Assembly: GCA_910586995.1 (NCBI GenBank)
Contig: CAJUKZ010000017.1
Location: forward strand, 1-21,211
Direction of reading: 5' to 3'
Source: an uncultured Muribaculaceae bacterium
GTDB taxonomy: Bacteria > Bacteroidota > Bacteroidia > Bacteroidales > Muribaculaceae
Length of the DNA stretch: 21,211 nt
The position numbers and the translations under genes are program-made. Under the pieces are notes generated by a model, which was not told the DNA's origin, ran no database searches, and was given only the letters and a program-made list of their open reading frames with translations. Positions 1-9,451 of the stretch are shown in pieces; the stretch's first letter is position 1, and each line of letters begins with the position of its first letter.

Positions 1-114
1 CTTTTTCATTACCCTCCAAATATTTTTACCCCTTTTTTCGAGAAAAATTTAGAGAAAGCTATTATCTAAAGCCCAATTTCTCTAATACACAGCAATTTAC
101 CAATAAGAACTATT

Positions 115-1920
115 TTAGCGATACATTGCCTCTATCTCTTTAGAATAATGATTAGCAATAACCGGACGGCATAATTTCAATGTATTCGTTATCTCTCCGG
201 ACTCAATAGTAAATTCCTTCGGCAACAAAGTAAACTTTTTTATTTTCTCAAAAGCAGCCAGACCGCTTTGCAATCGCTCGATCCTGCGCTCCATCATATC
301 ACGGATATCAGAGTTACATATCAGGTCATCAAGATTGCGATATTTTATCCTATGCTTACGGGCATATCTTTTAAGAGCCTCGAAAGCCGGAATGACAATG
401 GCAGTAACATATTTCCGACGATCGCCAATCACAGCTACCTGCTCTATATAAGGATCGCCCCCTAACCTGCTCTCTATAGCCTGAGGAGCTATATACTTTC
501 CATTGGATGTCTTGAACAGATCCTTGATCCTTTCAGTGAGCACAAGGGATCCATCCGGCTGTAGGCAACCTGCATCGCCGGTCTTGAACCAGCCATCTTC
601 AGTAAAGGCTTCCTCAGTCTGCTTCTCCTTATTATAATAGCCGCGCATAACTGTAGGACCTTTTACAAGAACTTCCCCACCCTCTCCTATTTTCACGCTC
701 ACACCATCTATAACCGTACCGACAGTACCTATTTTATAATCTTCATACGGATAGCATGTGACAGTAGCAGTTGTCTCAGAAAGGCCATAGCCAATCACGA
801 TTGGAATTCCGAGAGCTCTGAAAAACTCTACAATGGAATCACCCAAAGGAGCTCCGGCAGTCGGGAGTATGTTCGGATTGTCGAATCCTATAGCCCGGCG
901 GATCTTCGAGTACACGAGTTTATCATACAATTTATATTTCAATGCCAGATAAAACGGCACTTTGCGATTCAGCCGCACATATTCAAGATTACGGCGGAAT
1001 CCGACCTGCAGCGCAGCCTTAAAAATACGCCTGCGCATCGCCGGCATGGATGCGAACTTTTCCTGAACAGCCATATATGCTTTCTCCCAAAACCGAGGCA
1101 CGGCGCACATGCAAGTGGGCCTGACTCTAAGCAATGCTGCCGAAATAGCCTTAGTATCGCTATTAACTGTAACATGAACTCCGCGCCAAAGACAAAAATA
1201 AGTCCAGGCCTTTTCAAATATATGACTTAACGGAAGAAAACACAACGAAGTGTCTGATTCAGATAAAGAGACAAGCCGGCTCTTGTGAAACTCAAGTTGT
1301 GCATTGAAGCAACTGTGAGGAAGTATTGTACCCTTAGGCTCTCCGGTCGTACCTGATGTATATAATAATGTGGCCACATCATCCTCAGCGGCAACTGCTG
1401 TACGGCGATTCATTTCTTCAATCTCAGAATCAGACGCTTCAGTTGAAAGTATAGCCGACAACCTGACGGAAATATTATCAGTAGGCTCTATCTCGATCTT
1501 TTCTGACATCGCAAGTATTAGCCTTACATCTCCGCATTCCGACTGCACTTCCCGGAAAACATCATATTGGCGCTGTGCGCCGACACAGATCACCGTGGAT
1601 TTAGAATCTTTAACAATATACTCAACCTGCGAATGGCTGGAAGTGGGATAAATCGACACAGGAACAGCCCTCAGAGAATAGCAGGCAAGCTCGACAAGCA
1701 ATGTATCCCCCATATTTGGAGCAAACACAGACACTGCGTCGCCTTCTGAAATTCCTGCACGGAGAAGCGCACCTGCAATACTTTTTACAGATTCCGAAAT
1801 TTCGCCCCAAGTATACCGCACAAGTTCTGAATCAGGGCTTTCAAGATATGCAAATGCCTCTCTGTCCGCACCGAAACGTGCGATTGAAGAAGACACAAGG
1901 CTTGTTAAAATATTATTCAT
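115..1920 (-). CDS. Long-chain acyl-CoA synthetase (AMP-forming, FadD-like)
   Basis: 601-residue ANL-superfamily enzyme that should activate a fatty acid with ATP and load it on CoA at the inner face of the membrane. Seen in the sequence: the phosphate-binding motif YTSGTTGEPKG near residue 187, GYGLSETTA near 377, the adenylate-binding GWFKTGD near 445, and the hinge region ERIKDLFKTSNGKYIAP near 467, followed by a short C-terminal domain. Length and motif order fit the long-chain acyl-CoA ligase family; the start MNNILTSLV gives a full N-terminus. It is divergent from the DUF4421 gene and has its own -7 box at 1951-1958. The substrate chain length cannot be read from sequence, so I give no symbol. 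No terminator is obvious between its stop and the window edge. Confidence 0.93.
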   Translation of the reverse strand: MNNILTSLVSSSIARFGADREAFAYLESPDSELVRYTWGEISESVKSIAGALLRAGISEGDAVSVFAPNMGDTLLVELACYSLRAVPVSIYPTSSHSQVEYIVKDSKSTVICVGAQRQYDVFREVQSECGDVRLILAMSEKIEIEPTDNISVRLSAILSTEASDSEIEEMNRRTAVAAEDDVATLLYTSGTTGEPKGTILPHSCFNAQLEFHKSRLVSLSESDTSLCFLPLSHIFEKAWTYFCLWRGVHVTVNSDTKAISAALLRVRPTCMCAVPRFWEKAYMAVQEKFASMPAMRRRIFKAALQVGFRRNLEYVRLNRKVPFYLALKYKLYDKLVYSKIRRAIGFDNPNILPTAGAPLGDSIVEFFRALGIPIVIGYGLSETTATVTCYPYEDYKIGTVGTVIDGVSVKIGEGGEVLVKGPTVMRGYYNKEKQTEEAFTEDGWFKTGDAGCLQPDGSLVLTERIKDLFKTSNGKYIAPQAIESRLGGDPYIEQVAVIGDRRKYVTAIVIPAFEALKRYARKHRIKYRNLDDLICNSDIRDMMERRIERLQSGLAAFEKIKKFTLLPKEFTIESGEITNTLKLCRPVIANHYSKEIEAMYR

Positions 1921-1950
1921 ACCGTCGTATAATAAACTTTATTTGCCATA

Positions 1951-1958
1951 CAAAGGTA
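1951..1958 (-). promoter_or_regulatory. -7 box for acyl-CoA synthetase gene
   Basis: On the minus strand this reads TACCTTTG, a perfect match to the Bacteroidota TAnnTTTG element, about 30 bases before the start codon. The -33 region is weak: a TTTCG lies 18 bases upstream. Confidence 0.55.
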
Positions 1959-2087
1959 GCACAAGGGGCATAGCCCCGAAACCATCCGGCATAAAAAAGA
2001 TGTTAAAGACTTATATACCCCTCAGAAAAAACGTCGAAATAAATTCACAAATATAAAACAACTTTAAGGCAAAAAACGTTTGTTGTT

Positions 2088-2118
2088 TTTGAATCACTGT
2101 GAATTATAACTATTTTTG
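2088..2118 (+). promoter_or_regulatory. Promoter for DUF4421-MATE operon
   Basis: TTTG at 2088-2091 and TATTTTTG at 2111-2118 are separated by 19 bases, matching the Bacteroidota sigma-ABfr consensus. Transcription would start near 2125, leaving a leader of about 24 bases before the GTG start at 2149. Confidence 0.7.
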
Positions 2119-2148
2119 CACTCCTGAATTCATCACTTTAAACATACG

Positions 2149-3204
2149 GTGAGCGCCAAACGACTGTCAATCATACTATTATTCTCCATTATATTGGGTA
2201 GTACAAGAGCTTCGGCAATATCATTTGACCTTGACTCGATAGCTTCATGGGGAAAATTCCCGGCTTTCTGCATCAAGACATACCGCTGGGGCGACAGTTT
2301 CTTCAATGGTTTCGATACGACGTATGTCAAACCCACGGGATACCGTATGAACGTGAAGCTGAGAACAGACAACTGGATTGACTCTTATACTTTCCGAATG
2401 TCAGACGATGCGGAAATGTATATGCGCACCAACCCAAGTACTTCGCTCGGCATTTGGGTTTCTTATATGGCTCTATCCGTGGGATATGACGTCAACCTAT
2501 CCAAATATTATAAAGGAGCGAACGATGTGCGGAAACGATTCAACTTCCAGTTCAACTGCAGTTTATTCGCTGCATCGCTATCATATAGCAACAGTACGAC
2601 AGACAACACTATCAAAAAGATTATCTATAGGGACGAAAAATATCCGGCAGACATACATGTGCCGGGAATGAACAGCCGGACACTGCTGTTCGATGCATAT
2701 TATTTTCTGAACCATCATAAATACAGCTTCGCAGCGGCCTACTCTTTCGGCAGAATACAAAAAAAGAGCGCGGGATCTTTTTTCTTCGGGTTCTCGTATT
2801 GGAATCAACGATATGATTTCGACTTCTCATCACTTCCTCCTGATGTACTACATATACTTCCAGACAACTGGGAGAACGACACATACAAAGTCCGATCAAA
2901 GAACTACGGCATTAAAGCCGGATACGCCTACAACTGGGCCATCGGGCAACATTGGTTACTCGCAATAAGCGAATCTCCAACATTAGGCATAAAGCGCGGA
3001 TACATAAACACCAATTCTAAAAAGAACACAAGTTTAGGTCTCAGCAACAGCCTACGGCTATCTGTCGTATGGAATAACGGCCACTTCTTCGCCGGAGCTA
3101 TTGGCCATATACGATCAACCCTCATATACGATAAACTGCACACTTTGGTAACAAATGTTGCCAACCTCGAAATTTCGGCAGGATATCGGTTCAATCTATG
3201 GTAA
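2149..3204 (+). CDS. DUF4421 family outer-membrane beta-barrel protein
   Basis: 351 residues of the DUF4421 type, a Bacteroidota family of unknown function. The start is GTG; it is chosen because it sits just after a good promoter and gives a complete signal peptide (residues 1 to about 23, ending TRASA). The mature part is rich in alternating aromatic and polar stretches and ends YRFNLW, a terminal-aromatic ending typical of outer-membrane barrels inserted by the BAM complex. It is followed 9 bases later by the MATE gene, so the two are probably co-transcribed. The family name is from memory of the WGDSFFNGFDTTYV-like region; the barrel location is inference. Confidence 0.8.
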   Translation: MSAKRLSIILLFSIILGSTRASAISFDLDSIASWGKFPAFCIKTYRWGDSFFNGFDTTYVKPTGYRMNVKLRTDNWIDSYTFRMSDDAEMYMRTNPSTSLGIWVSYMALSVGYDVNLSKYYKGANDVRKRFNFQFNCSLFAASLSYSNSTTDNTIKKIIYRDEKYPADIHVPGMNSRTLLFDAYYFLNHHKYSFAAAYSFGRIQKKSAGSFFFGFSYWNQRYDFDFSSLPPDVLHILPDNWENDTYKVRSKNYGIKAGYAYNWAIGQHWLLAISESPTLGIKRGYINTNSKKNTSLGLSNSLRLSVVWNNGHFFAGAIGHIRSTLIYDKLHTLVTNVANLEISAGYRFNLW

Positions 3205-3213
3205 GATACCACA

Positions 3214-4575
3214 ATGCTTAGCACTTCATTAAAAATGGATATGCTCTCAGGGGGCATATTCAAGAAAATGATAATCTTCGCACTTCCGCTGATCGCCAGC
3301 GGAGCTTTGCAACAGTCTTTCAACTCTGTAGACGTAGCAGTTGTCGGAAAATTCGATTCCGACCAAGCTCTGGCCGCAGTAGGAAGCAACGGTATGATCA
3401 TCAGCCTGCTCGTAAACCTGTTCATAGGCATCTCAGTAGGCGCTAACGTAATAATAGCCAACTACATCGGGCGTAACAACGAACAAGGAATCCGCCGCAC
3501 CATAAGCACCGTGGCGATTCTGGCAATAATCAGCGGTGTAATTCTGGCCGTAGCAGGAAATATATTTGCCAGACCTATATTGAAATGGATGGACACTCCG
3601 GCCGATGTAATAGACCTGGCAACTGTGTATCTACGCATAATATTCTCAGGCATGCCATTTATGATGGCCTATAACTTCGGGGCGGCCATTCTGCGAAGCA
3701 TGGGCGATACCCGCCGACCGTTCTACATTCTGATAGCCGGCGGTATTGTCAACGCCATACTTGATATGGTTCTCGTTTTGATCTTCGACATGGGTGTGGC
3801 AGGCGTAGCTACAGCCACGGTTATAGCAAATGCTGTCAATGCGTTCATCATGGTACGGCTGCTTATAAAAGAATCCGACCCTTTCAAGCTTGACATCCGA
3901 TCACTGCGCATACATTCCGCAGAACTAAAGAAAGTTCTCGCCATAGGACTTCCTGCAGGACTACAAGGCATGATATTCTCCATCGCCAATGTATTCATAC
4001 AGAGCGCTGTAAACAGTTTCGGCAGCGACGTAGTGGCTGGAAATGGTGCGGCTCTAAACTTTGAATACTATTGTTACTTCGTAATCAGTGCATTCGCCCA
4101 GGCTGCCGTAGCGTTCACATCCCAGAACTACGGCGCAGGGCAATACGACCGGTGCAGGCGTATCTTCCGCCAAAGCATGCTCTTGAGCGTGTCGTGCTGC
4201 GCTATACTGAACATCATAATATTCATGTACCGACATGATATGGCCGGAATCTTCACCAACTCGAGCGAAGTTATCAGCTACGCAGCTTCCCGCATCAGCA
4301 TAGTGCTGCTGTTTCAGTTCATAGCAAGCTCATATGAAATAAGTGGTGCTTGTCTGCGCGGGCTCGGATACTCAATGACACCTACAGCCATCACTATTTT
4401 CGGAACTTGCCTTTTCAGACTGCTTTGGATCTACGCCATCAATCCGGCAAAGAATTATGAATGCCTTCTGTGGGTCTATCCAATATCATGGGTCATAACC
4501 GGTGCGATCGTCATCGCCGCATACATTATAATCACAAGAAGACTATTCAACAAACCTCCACTGTCTTTGGGATGA
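3214..4575 (+). CDS. MATE family multidrug/cation exporter
   Basis: 453-residue inner-membrane protein with about twelve hydrophobic segments in two homologous halves. The first half begins with FALPLIASGALQQSFNSVD and the second near residue 235 with IGLPAGLQGMIFSIANVF, the usual paired MATE signature. It would export cationic drugs or metabolites in exchange for sodium ions or protons; the substrate is unknown. Translation may begin at 3214 or at the in-frame ATG at 3235 (MDMLSGGIF), which matches the usual family start better. It lies 9 bases behind the DUF4421 gene. Its stop faces the stop of the convergent outer-membrane gene only 13 bases away, with no hairpin between them. Confidence 0.93.
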   Translation: MLSTSLKMDMLSGGIFKKMIIFALPLIASGALQQSFNSVDVAVVGKFDSDQALAAVGSNGMIISLLVNLFIGISVGANVIIANYIGRNNEQGIRRTISTVAILAIISGVILAVAGNIFARPILKWMDTPADVIDLATVYLRIIFSGMPFMMAYNFGAAILRSMGDTRRPFYILIAGGIVNAILDMVLVLIFDMGVAGVATATVIANAVNAFIMVRLLIKESDPFKLDIRSLRIHSAELKKVLAIGLPAGLQGMIFSIANVFIQSAVNSFGSDVVAGNGAALNFEYYCYFVISAFAQAAVAFTSQNYGAGQYDRCRRIFRQSMLLSVSCCAILNIIIFMYRHDMAGIFTNSSEVISYAASRISIVLLFQFIASSYEISGACLRGLGYSMTPTAITIFGTCLFRLLWIYAINPAKNYECLLWVYPISWVITGAIVIAAYIIITRRLFNKPPLSLG

Positions 4576-4588
4576 AAACGTACAGCAC

Positions 4589-6883
4589 TCACATCCTCAG
4601 CAACGAAGATTCATTGTCTGCATTATTGAGCGAGCGCCGGGAAGAACGGAAGATAGAGCCAAAGTCGGTTGAATAGCTTACAGACAGGACAACCATATTG
4701 CCATTATTCTTGATATAGCGTTCTCTATAGTACGGATTCACACTTGAATATCCCCATGCCGGATATTTCGTTCCTTTTTTCTCGAACATATACATCCAGC
4801 TTGCACCGAATGTCCAGTGCTTGTCAGGTTGATATTCAAAACCGAGAGCATCTCCGTTTTCATCTCTGCCTACATAATTTCCGTTCAAATATTTTCCTGG
4901 GATCTTACGCCAATATGAGATTGTATATGGACCTTTGTTCCACCATAGGGTAAAACTACCATCGAAAGATGTGAGATGATGACACCAATTCTCCCCCATA
5001 GTCTCATAATGATCTACTCCAATATTGACATTCACGCCAAAACCGTATATTCCATTCAGTTTCATATTGAGATTCGCTCCTGCATACCATGATTTTTTTG
5101 CATTGATCGATTGGGACAGGAACATTTTATCTCCGAGGTAAAACATGTCGTTCATTACAAAATCTCCCACATGCCGATATGTCATAAGCAAAGATGCGCT
5201 GAATTTTTTGTATTGATAAGATGGCATTAATTGATACCTGAAGTTCTGCGAAACCTTCAAATCAGGATTGCCATTTGATATCAAGTATGGCGATTGTTGC
5301 TGGGGATAATCTGTGAGCGCCGACAAAGATGGAATGCTCGGAGAATACTGGAAAGCGCCTGCAAGACTCCATTTCTGCGATATATTCCAGGAAATCTGAG
5401 CAGTTGTCAGATTGCGGATAAAGTGTCGCTTGTTAAGATCATTCTTGATCCAGTAGAGCTTGACTCCGGTTGCAACGGAGAAATAAACCTTACCAATCTG
5501 CTGTCCCAATCGTGCATATACATAATTGTTATTCTCTGTCAGCACCGGTTTATAGTCAGTCGTAAGGTACTTATTTGTACTATGCGAAACTGTGTTTTGA
5601 TAGCCTGTCGACAATGAGGTCTTGTCGCTGAACTGATGAATATAGCTAATCTCGCTGATTAGAGAACGGCGGCGGCTGTCAACATCCATCACATAGCCGG
5701 ATGTTGAACCATCATCATAAAAGTACTGATTATTCCTGCGGTAGTCGCTTGAACTCAACGTTCCCACCACCTGCACCTCCAAAGCATTTCTATCATTGAA
5801 GTCTTTCTTGAAGAACAAATCAAGCGACGGGGCTAAATCCTTAACTGACGTAAGATTGTGGTTCTCATATTCTCCAAGGTATGAGTCTGCGGTATTAGCT
5901 AATGAACGGCTTTTATTATAGCTTGGCGTCATGCGGAACGTTGCAGAAAACAACGTGTTGACATCCGGACTATAATCATACTTAAATCCTATGTTGTGAT
6001 AGTGATAATTGAAAGGATCGCGGTCATGTTCTTCAAGATTCACCCGGAAATCATCACCGATATAACTTTCAGTGGTATTATCAAACACTTGCTGATAATT
6101 ACGCCACGATGGATCATACGAAAGAGTAAACTGAGATGGTCCCTGATGGTAAGACGCACGTAGATTACCATCAACAAATGCGGTATTGACGGCACTGCGC
6201 CCCCAGATATACACCTGTCCTCCATCGTTGCGCTTCTTGAGCGTGATGTTCAGGAAACCGCTGTTGCCCCGGTCGGCATATCTGGCGGGAGTAATTCTTG
6301 AAAACTCGATCTTGGCAATGTCTTTCGGCTGCAAAGCATTGAAATCATCAATCGAGGACGGAACACCATTGATTAGAATGACCGGAGTCCCACCATCCAC
6401 CGTAAGAGTCCGATTGATCGGATTAGCCTCCAGCCCGGCCAATGGAAGCTTCTGAAAAAGGCTTATGGCTGTTGAAGATGCCTTGACATCAGAACCTGCC
6501 GGAAATACTATCGTACGCCCCTTCGCATCAACCATCGAATTGGCTGTTACCTGAACCTCGTCCAAAGTGACTCCTTCCGACAGATATACTGTACCTACGT
6601 TGACACTATTATCTGATTCGATCACAATTTCCGTAGGGTTAAATCCAGTCATCGAAATCTCAAGGATGAGTTTAGACTTGAGAGCAGTCGAAATAGCGAA
6701 TTCACCATTATAGTCAGTAGTAACACCATTAATGAATTGAGAGCCGGACATAAGGCGGCATGTTGCACCGATTACGACTGTAGAGTCTTTATCGGATCGA
6801 ACTTCTCCTTGAATCGTCCTTGCGGACATGTTGACTATCGATAAGAATATAGCCGCAATCAGAATAGTGAAACGTGTCATCAT
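4589..6883 (-). CDS. TonB-receptor-like outer-membrane beta-barrel protein
   Basis: 764 residues: signal peptide to about residue 21, a carboxypeptidase-regulatory-like beta-sandwich at about 22-105 (TIQGEVRS to YLSEGVTL), a plug-like region at about 110-215 (including GTPVILINGVPSS), and a long barrel of the outer-membrane barrel family 3 type. The last residues form a charged, serine-rich tail rather than an aromatic barrel end. No clear TonB box is visible. It is the last gene of the sigma, anti-sigma and secreted-protein group and lies 114 bases after the secreted-protein gene, with an imperfect stem-loop between them. It could be a TonB-dependent importer or a signalling barrel; the ligand is unknown. 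Confidence 0.85.
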   Translation of the reverse strand: MMTRFTILIAAIFLSIVNMSARTIQGEVRSDKDSTVVIGATCRLMSGSQFINGVTTDYNGEFAISTALKSKLILEISMTGFNPTEIVIESDNSVNVGTVYLSEGVTLDEVQVTANSMVDAKGRTIVFPAGSDVKASSTAISLFQKLPLAGLEANPINRTLTVDGGTPVILINGVPSSIDDFNALQPKDIAKIEFSRITPARYADRGNSGFLNITLKKRNDGGQVYIWGRSAVNTAFVDGNLRASYHQGPSQFTLSYDPSWRNYQQVFDNTTESYIGDDFRVNLEEHDRDPFNYHYHNIGFKYDYSPDVNTLFSATFRMTPSYNKSRSLANTADSYLGEYENHNLTSVKDLAPSLDLFFKKDFNDRNALEVQVVGTLSSSDYRRNNQYFYDDGSTSGYVMDVDSRRRSLISEISYIHQFSDKTSLSTGYQNTVSHSTNKYLTTDYKPVLTENNNYVYARLGQQIGKVYFSVATGVKLYWIKNDLNKRHFIRNLTTAQISWNISQKWSLAGAFQYSPSIPSLSALTDYPQQQSPYLISNGNPDLKVSQNFRYQLMPSYQYKKFSASLLMTYRHVGDFVMNDMFYLGDKMFLSQSINAKKSWYAGANLNMKLNGIYGFGVNVNIGVDHYETMGENWCHHLTSFDGSFTLWWNKGPYTISYWRKIPGKYLNGNYVGRDENGDALGFEYQPDKHWTFGASWMYMFEKKGTKYPAWGYSSVNPYYRERYIKNNGNMVVLSVSYSTDFGSIFRSSRRSLNNADNESSLLRM

Positions 6884-6945
6884 ATTTTTTAAGGGGTATG
6901 CCTGCTAAACTTGCAGTTTTGATTTCTGTAATATAAATTTTGTAG

Positions 6946-6980
6946 CCCACGGCCGTTCAGATAATCCAAACGACCGTGGG
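6946..6980 (-). other. Imperfect stem-loop in sigma-operon intergenic gap
   Basis: CCCACGG (6946-6952) pairs with CCGTGGG (6974-6980), and inside it CGTT pairs with AACG across one C-A mismatch, leaving an 11-base loop. In the minus direction no real U-tract follows, so it may be a weak terminator, an attenuator or an RNA-stability element before the barrel gene. Confidence 0.5.
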
Positions 6981-6997
6981 GAGTATGAAAAACTGTT

Positions 6998-7849
6998 TTA
7001 TTTAATTTCTACCAGACACTGAGTTAGAAGTTTGTTTAGTACAGACTCTGAATATTTTTTGTCAGATATCATACCTTTCAAGATCTCACGAACTGCGTCT
7101 TTGTCGGCGGCTGTCACTTCGGGATATTTTGATGTGTCGCGGATTACTTTAAATGCTTTCGATGCAAGAGCTATTCTGGTCTGGGTGCTTGCCGAAGTCA
7201 TGCTCTGAAAATACGACATCAGCATATCAAACCAAGATTCCTGCGATGGATGGTTGTCATTGATGACATACGCACCATTTGAGAAACTTCGCAACACATC
7301 ATACTGTCGTTGCTGTTCTACTTCTTGCCTATGCTTTAATGTAGTTGCATAGGTGATTACAAGTTTACCAACAAGGTTCCCTTCTTCTTCCTTATAGTTC
7401 ATCCCATATGCATACCGGTAAATACCTTTAGGATCATCTGCAAGCGGCGCGAGAAACAAAGAATAGATATACTCACATTCAGGAGTGTTTATACAAACAC
7501 CGGCTTTTTCACCATTACCTACTGCTAAAATCATATCCTTATCTATATTGGAAGTCTTGCCACTGCCTCTATTAACGCTGTATGCCATTTCTGCATCTCT
7601 GTCAAATGCCGAAATCACATTCTTGATGAGTTTGGCCTGGCTTGTCGGGAGTACAAAACGATACACATCGCTTTGTCCGGTCTTTACACCCGTAGAAGGG
7701 TCTTTGTCTAGGGAATGGCTATATGTGATCTGAACTTCGGGACATTTAATTATAGCATCAAACGCCGATTTAATATTGTTCTGCGCATATACTGTCATAG
7801 GGATGACAATAAGAACGAGGCTTAAAAGCCGGATTATTGATGTTTTCAT
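6998..7849 (-). CDS. Secreted protein of unknown function in ECF sigma operon
   Basis: 283 residues that I do not recognise. There is a clear signal peptide (residues 1 to about 22, ending TVYA before QNN) with no lipobox, so the protein should be free in the periplasm or exported. Two cysteines close together (C119 and C125, in GVCINTPEC) could form a disulfide. The region around 143-175 has alternating beta-like segments, and the C-terminal third is helical, with a QEVEQQRQ stretch near 175. It starts 16 bases after the stop of the putative anti-sigma gene, so it is very likely in the same transcript. Its place between anti-sigma factor and barrel suggests a role as a regulon output or an envelope sensor; that is inference only. 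Confidence 0.75.
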   Translation of the reverse strand: MKTSIIRLLSLVLIVIPMTVYAQNNIKSAFDAIIKCPEVQITYSHSLDKDPSTGVKTGQSDVYRFVLPTSQAKLIKNVISAFDRDAEMAYSVNRGSGKTSNIDKDMILAVGNGEKAGVCINTPECEYIYSLFLAPLADDPKGIYRYAYGMNYKEEEGNLVGKLVITYATTLKHRQEVEQQRQYDVLRSFSNGAYVINDNHPSQESWFDMLMSYFQSMTSASTQTRIALASKAFKVIRDTSKYPEVTAADKDAVREILKGMISDKKYSESVLNKLLTQCLVEIK

Positions 7850-7865
7850 ATTGTAAGAGTTTTTA

Positions 7866-8555
7866 TTATTCCATTGTTACTTTTCTTATCACATTATCCA
7901 ATTCCGGATTATACGCACCCGCTGCATCAAGAATAGCCACAAGGTCGTCGTATTCTTCAGTATAGGATTCTGCAACCTGCATAGCCAAGTCGTTGTCGAT
8001 TCGTGCTTGCTGAATGCGTAAATACTCATCAACGTCTGTCTCTACTTGACCTACAGTAGTTTTGGATTGGTCTATTTCCGCTTTTGCCAAATGCCGGTCT
8101 GTCACGGCATAAGGTCTTCTAACGGTTGCAGGCTCTTGTTTAGTTTCCTCTTTTACCTCCGTTGCCTGATAGTTCTGAAGCACAACAGGATAGTCATGCG
8201 CTTCCTCTGATTGTTCGACCTTGGCGATTACATATGTTTGGTTTCTGGTAGAAACGTTGTCGATTATTCTGATTGCAATACCGGATACGAGAATCACACC
8301 TATAAAAATAGCGGCTACACGCATGGACCAACACATCATAGTCGGCTTACGCTTAATGCGTGGGCGGAAGCTGTTCCATTCGGCTCTCATATCCAGTTCC
8401 GGCTGCCTAATACATGCACCGCTGAGAGCAGCGGACACCTCGTATATGCCGTGCAGTTCTTCATCATGTAATATCAACTCCAAATCCTCCTCAGACAAAG
8501 AGGAAGGAGTATCAAGCATCTTTGCTATCAATAATTCTTTCTGTTCTTCTGTCAT
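7866..8555 (-). CDS. Putative single-pass anti-sigma factor
   Basis: 229 residues. An acidic N-terminal cytoplasmic part (about 1-75) is followed by one membrane segment at about 78-98 (VAAIFIGVILVSGIAI) and a charged, glutamine- and glutamate-rich periplasmic tail of about 130 residues. The start overlaps the sigma-factor stop by an ATGA, the usual sign of translational coupling between an ECF sigma factor and its antagonist. I see neither a FecR domain nor a histidine/cysteine zinc-binding anti-sigma motif, so the assignment rests on topology and position. The periplasmic tail would be the sensing part. Confidence 0.78.
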   Translation of the reverse strand: MTEEQKELLIAKMLDTPSSLSEEDLELILHDEELHGIYEVSAALSGACIRQPELDMRAEWNSFRPRIKRKPTMMCWSMRVAAIFIGVILVSGIAIRIIDNVSTRNQTYVIAKVEQSEEAHDYPVVLQNYQATEVKEETKQEPATVRRPYAVTDRHLAKAEIDQSKTTVGQVETDVDEYLRIQQARIDNDLAMQVAESYTEEYDDLVAILDAAGAYNPELDNVIRKVTME

Positions 8556-9037
8556 GATTTTACGGTTTTGAAATGACCTCTTAACTTTTTCAGTGCTGAA
8601 ACAATATTCTTGTTGATAGACGCTACTGAGACATCAAGATTTTCGGCTGCATCCTTGTAGCTCAGGCCCTCAGTGTAGATTCTGTCTACAACTTCCCGTT
8701 CGCGGGGAGTAAGAAGTTTCTGTATAGCCGACCCTATCTCATCGTTGCGACCATTGATGTCAAAATCCTCAGCAGGCGAGTCAAGCATTATCCTTTGGTG
8801 AATCTTATCGCGAATATCCAACGCGTTTATTCTGTTCAAACAAGCATTGCGGACAGCTCTAATAAGAAATGCCATAGGATTCTCAACCCTGATATTAGAC
8901 TCCCAAAGTTTAAGGAACACCTCCTGCACCACATCGCGAGCCTCGTCCTCCTCATGAAGCAGGCTCATTGCCATCCTCATCGAAAGCGGAAAGCATTGTA
9001 TGTAGAGAGTCTCAAACTCTGTTGTGGAATATTCCAT
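8552..9037 (-). CDS. ECF RNA polymerase sigma-70 factor
   Basis: 161 residues, normal ECF length. Region 2 is seen at about 8-72, with the core-binding stretch DEARDVVQEVFLKLW at 31-45. Region 4 lies at about 109-157, beginning LTPREREVVDRIY, with a helix-turn-helix at about 128-150. It would direct polymerase to a small regulon and be held inactive by the overlapping downstream gene product. It is first in a four-gene minus-strand group. A perfect -7 box on this strand lies at 9289-9296, which would give a long leader of about 245 bases; autoregulation is possible but no ECF-type promoter was recognised. Confidence 0.93.
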   Translation of the reverse strand: MEYSTTEFETLYIQCFPLSMRMAMSLLHEEDEARDVVQEVFLKLWESNIRVENPMAFLIRAVRNACLNRINALDIRDKIHQRIMLDSPAEDFDINGRNDEIGSAIQKLLTPREREVVDRIYTEGLSYKDAAENLDVSVASINKNIVSALKKLRGHFKTVKS

Positions 9038-9288
9038 TGCGAAGTCTTTTATATAGTAGACAAATGACCCGTCGAAATCATTACCCCAAGGCTGTAATTT
9101 TTTGAATAAATAATTGCGGTTTTTAATTCGGTTTTGTCCGGGATTTATACAGAATCAAGATTGCCCGATAAATAAAAATCGTACTATACTTTGTTTTGTA
9201 GTGTTGATTGACGGTAGCCAATGACACATCAAGCTATTGGGTTTAGTTTCTTATTAAATGTATTGATAAGTGCAATGACTACCTAATG

Positions 9289-9296
9289 CAAAAGTA
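9289..9296 (-). promoter_or_regulatory. -7 box upstream of ECF sigma operon
   Basis: Minus strand reads TACTTTTG, matching TAnnTTTG and followed by C. No TTTG is found at the usual distance upstream. The start would be near 9282, giving a leader of roughly 245 bases before the sigma start codon. Confidence 0.4.
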
Positions 9297-9451
9297 ATCA
9301 GAATAATTGGAACTTGCTATTACAATAGAAGATAAAAAATGAGTCCAATAGAAATGCAATGCAGAGATGCCCTCCTACAAGGGCAAATGAAGGCTAAAAA
9401 AGACAAAAGAAGACCAATAACATATGATTTCACAACAAACTTCTCAAAAAG

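Noticed and set aside
1..114. A gene or terminator at the left edge
   Set aside because: The stretch is AT-rich with no open frame or convincing hairpin; nothing can be supported.
2928..3461. 177-codon minus-strand frame over the DUF4421 and MATE genes
   Set aside because: It is antisense to two well-supported genes and has no recognisable domain.
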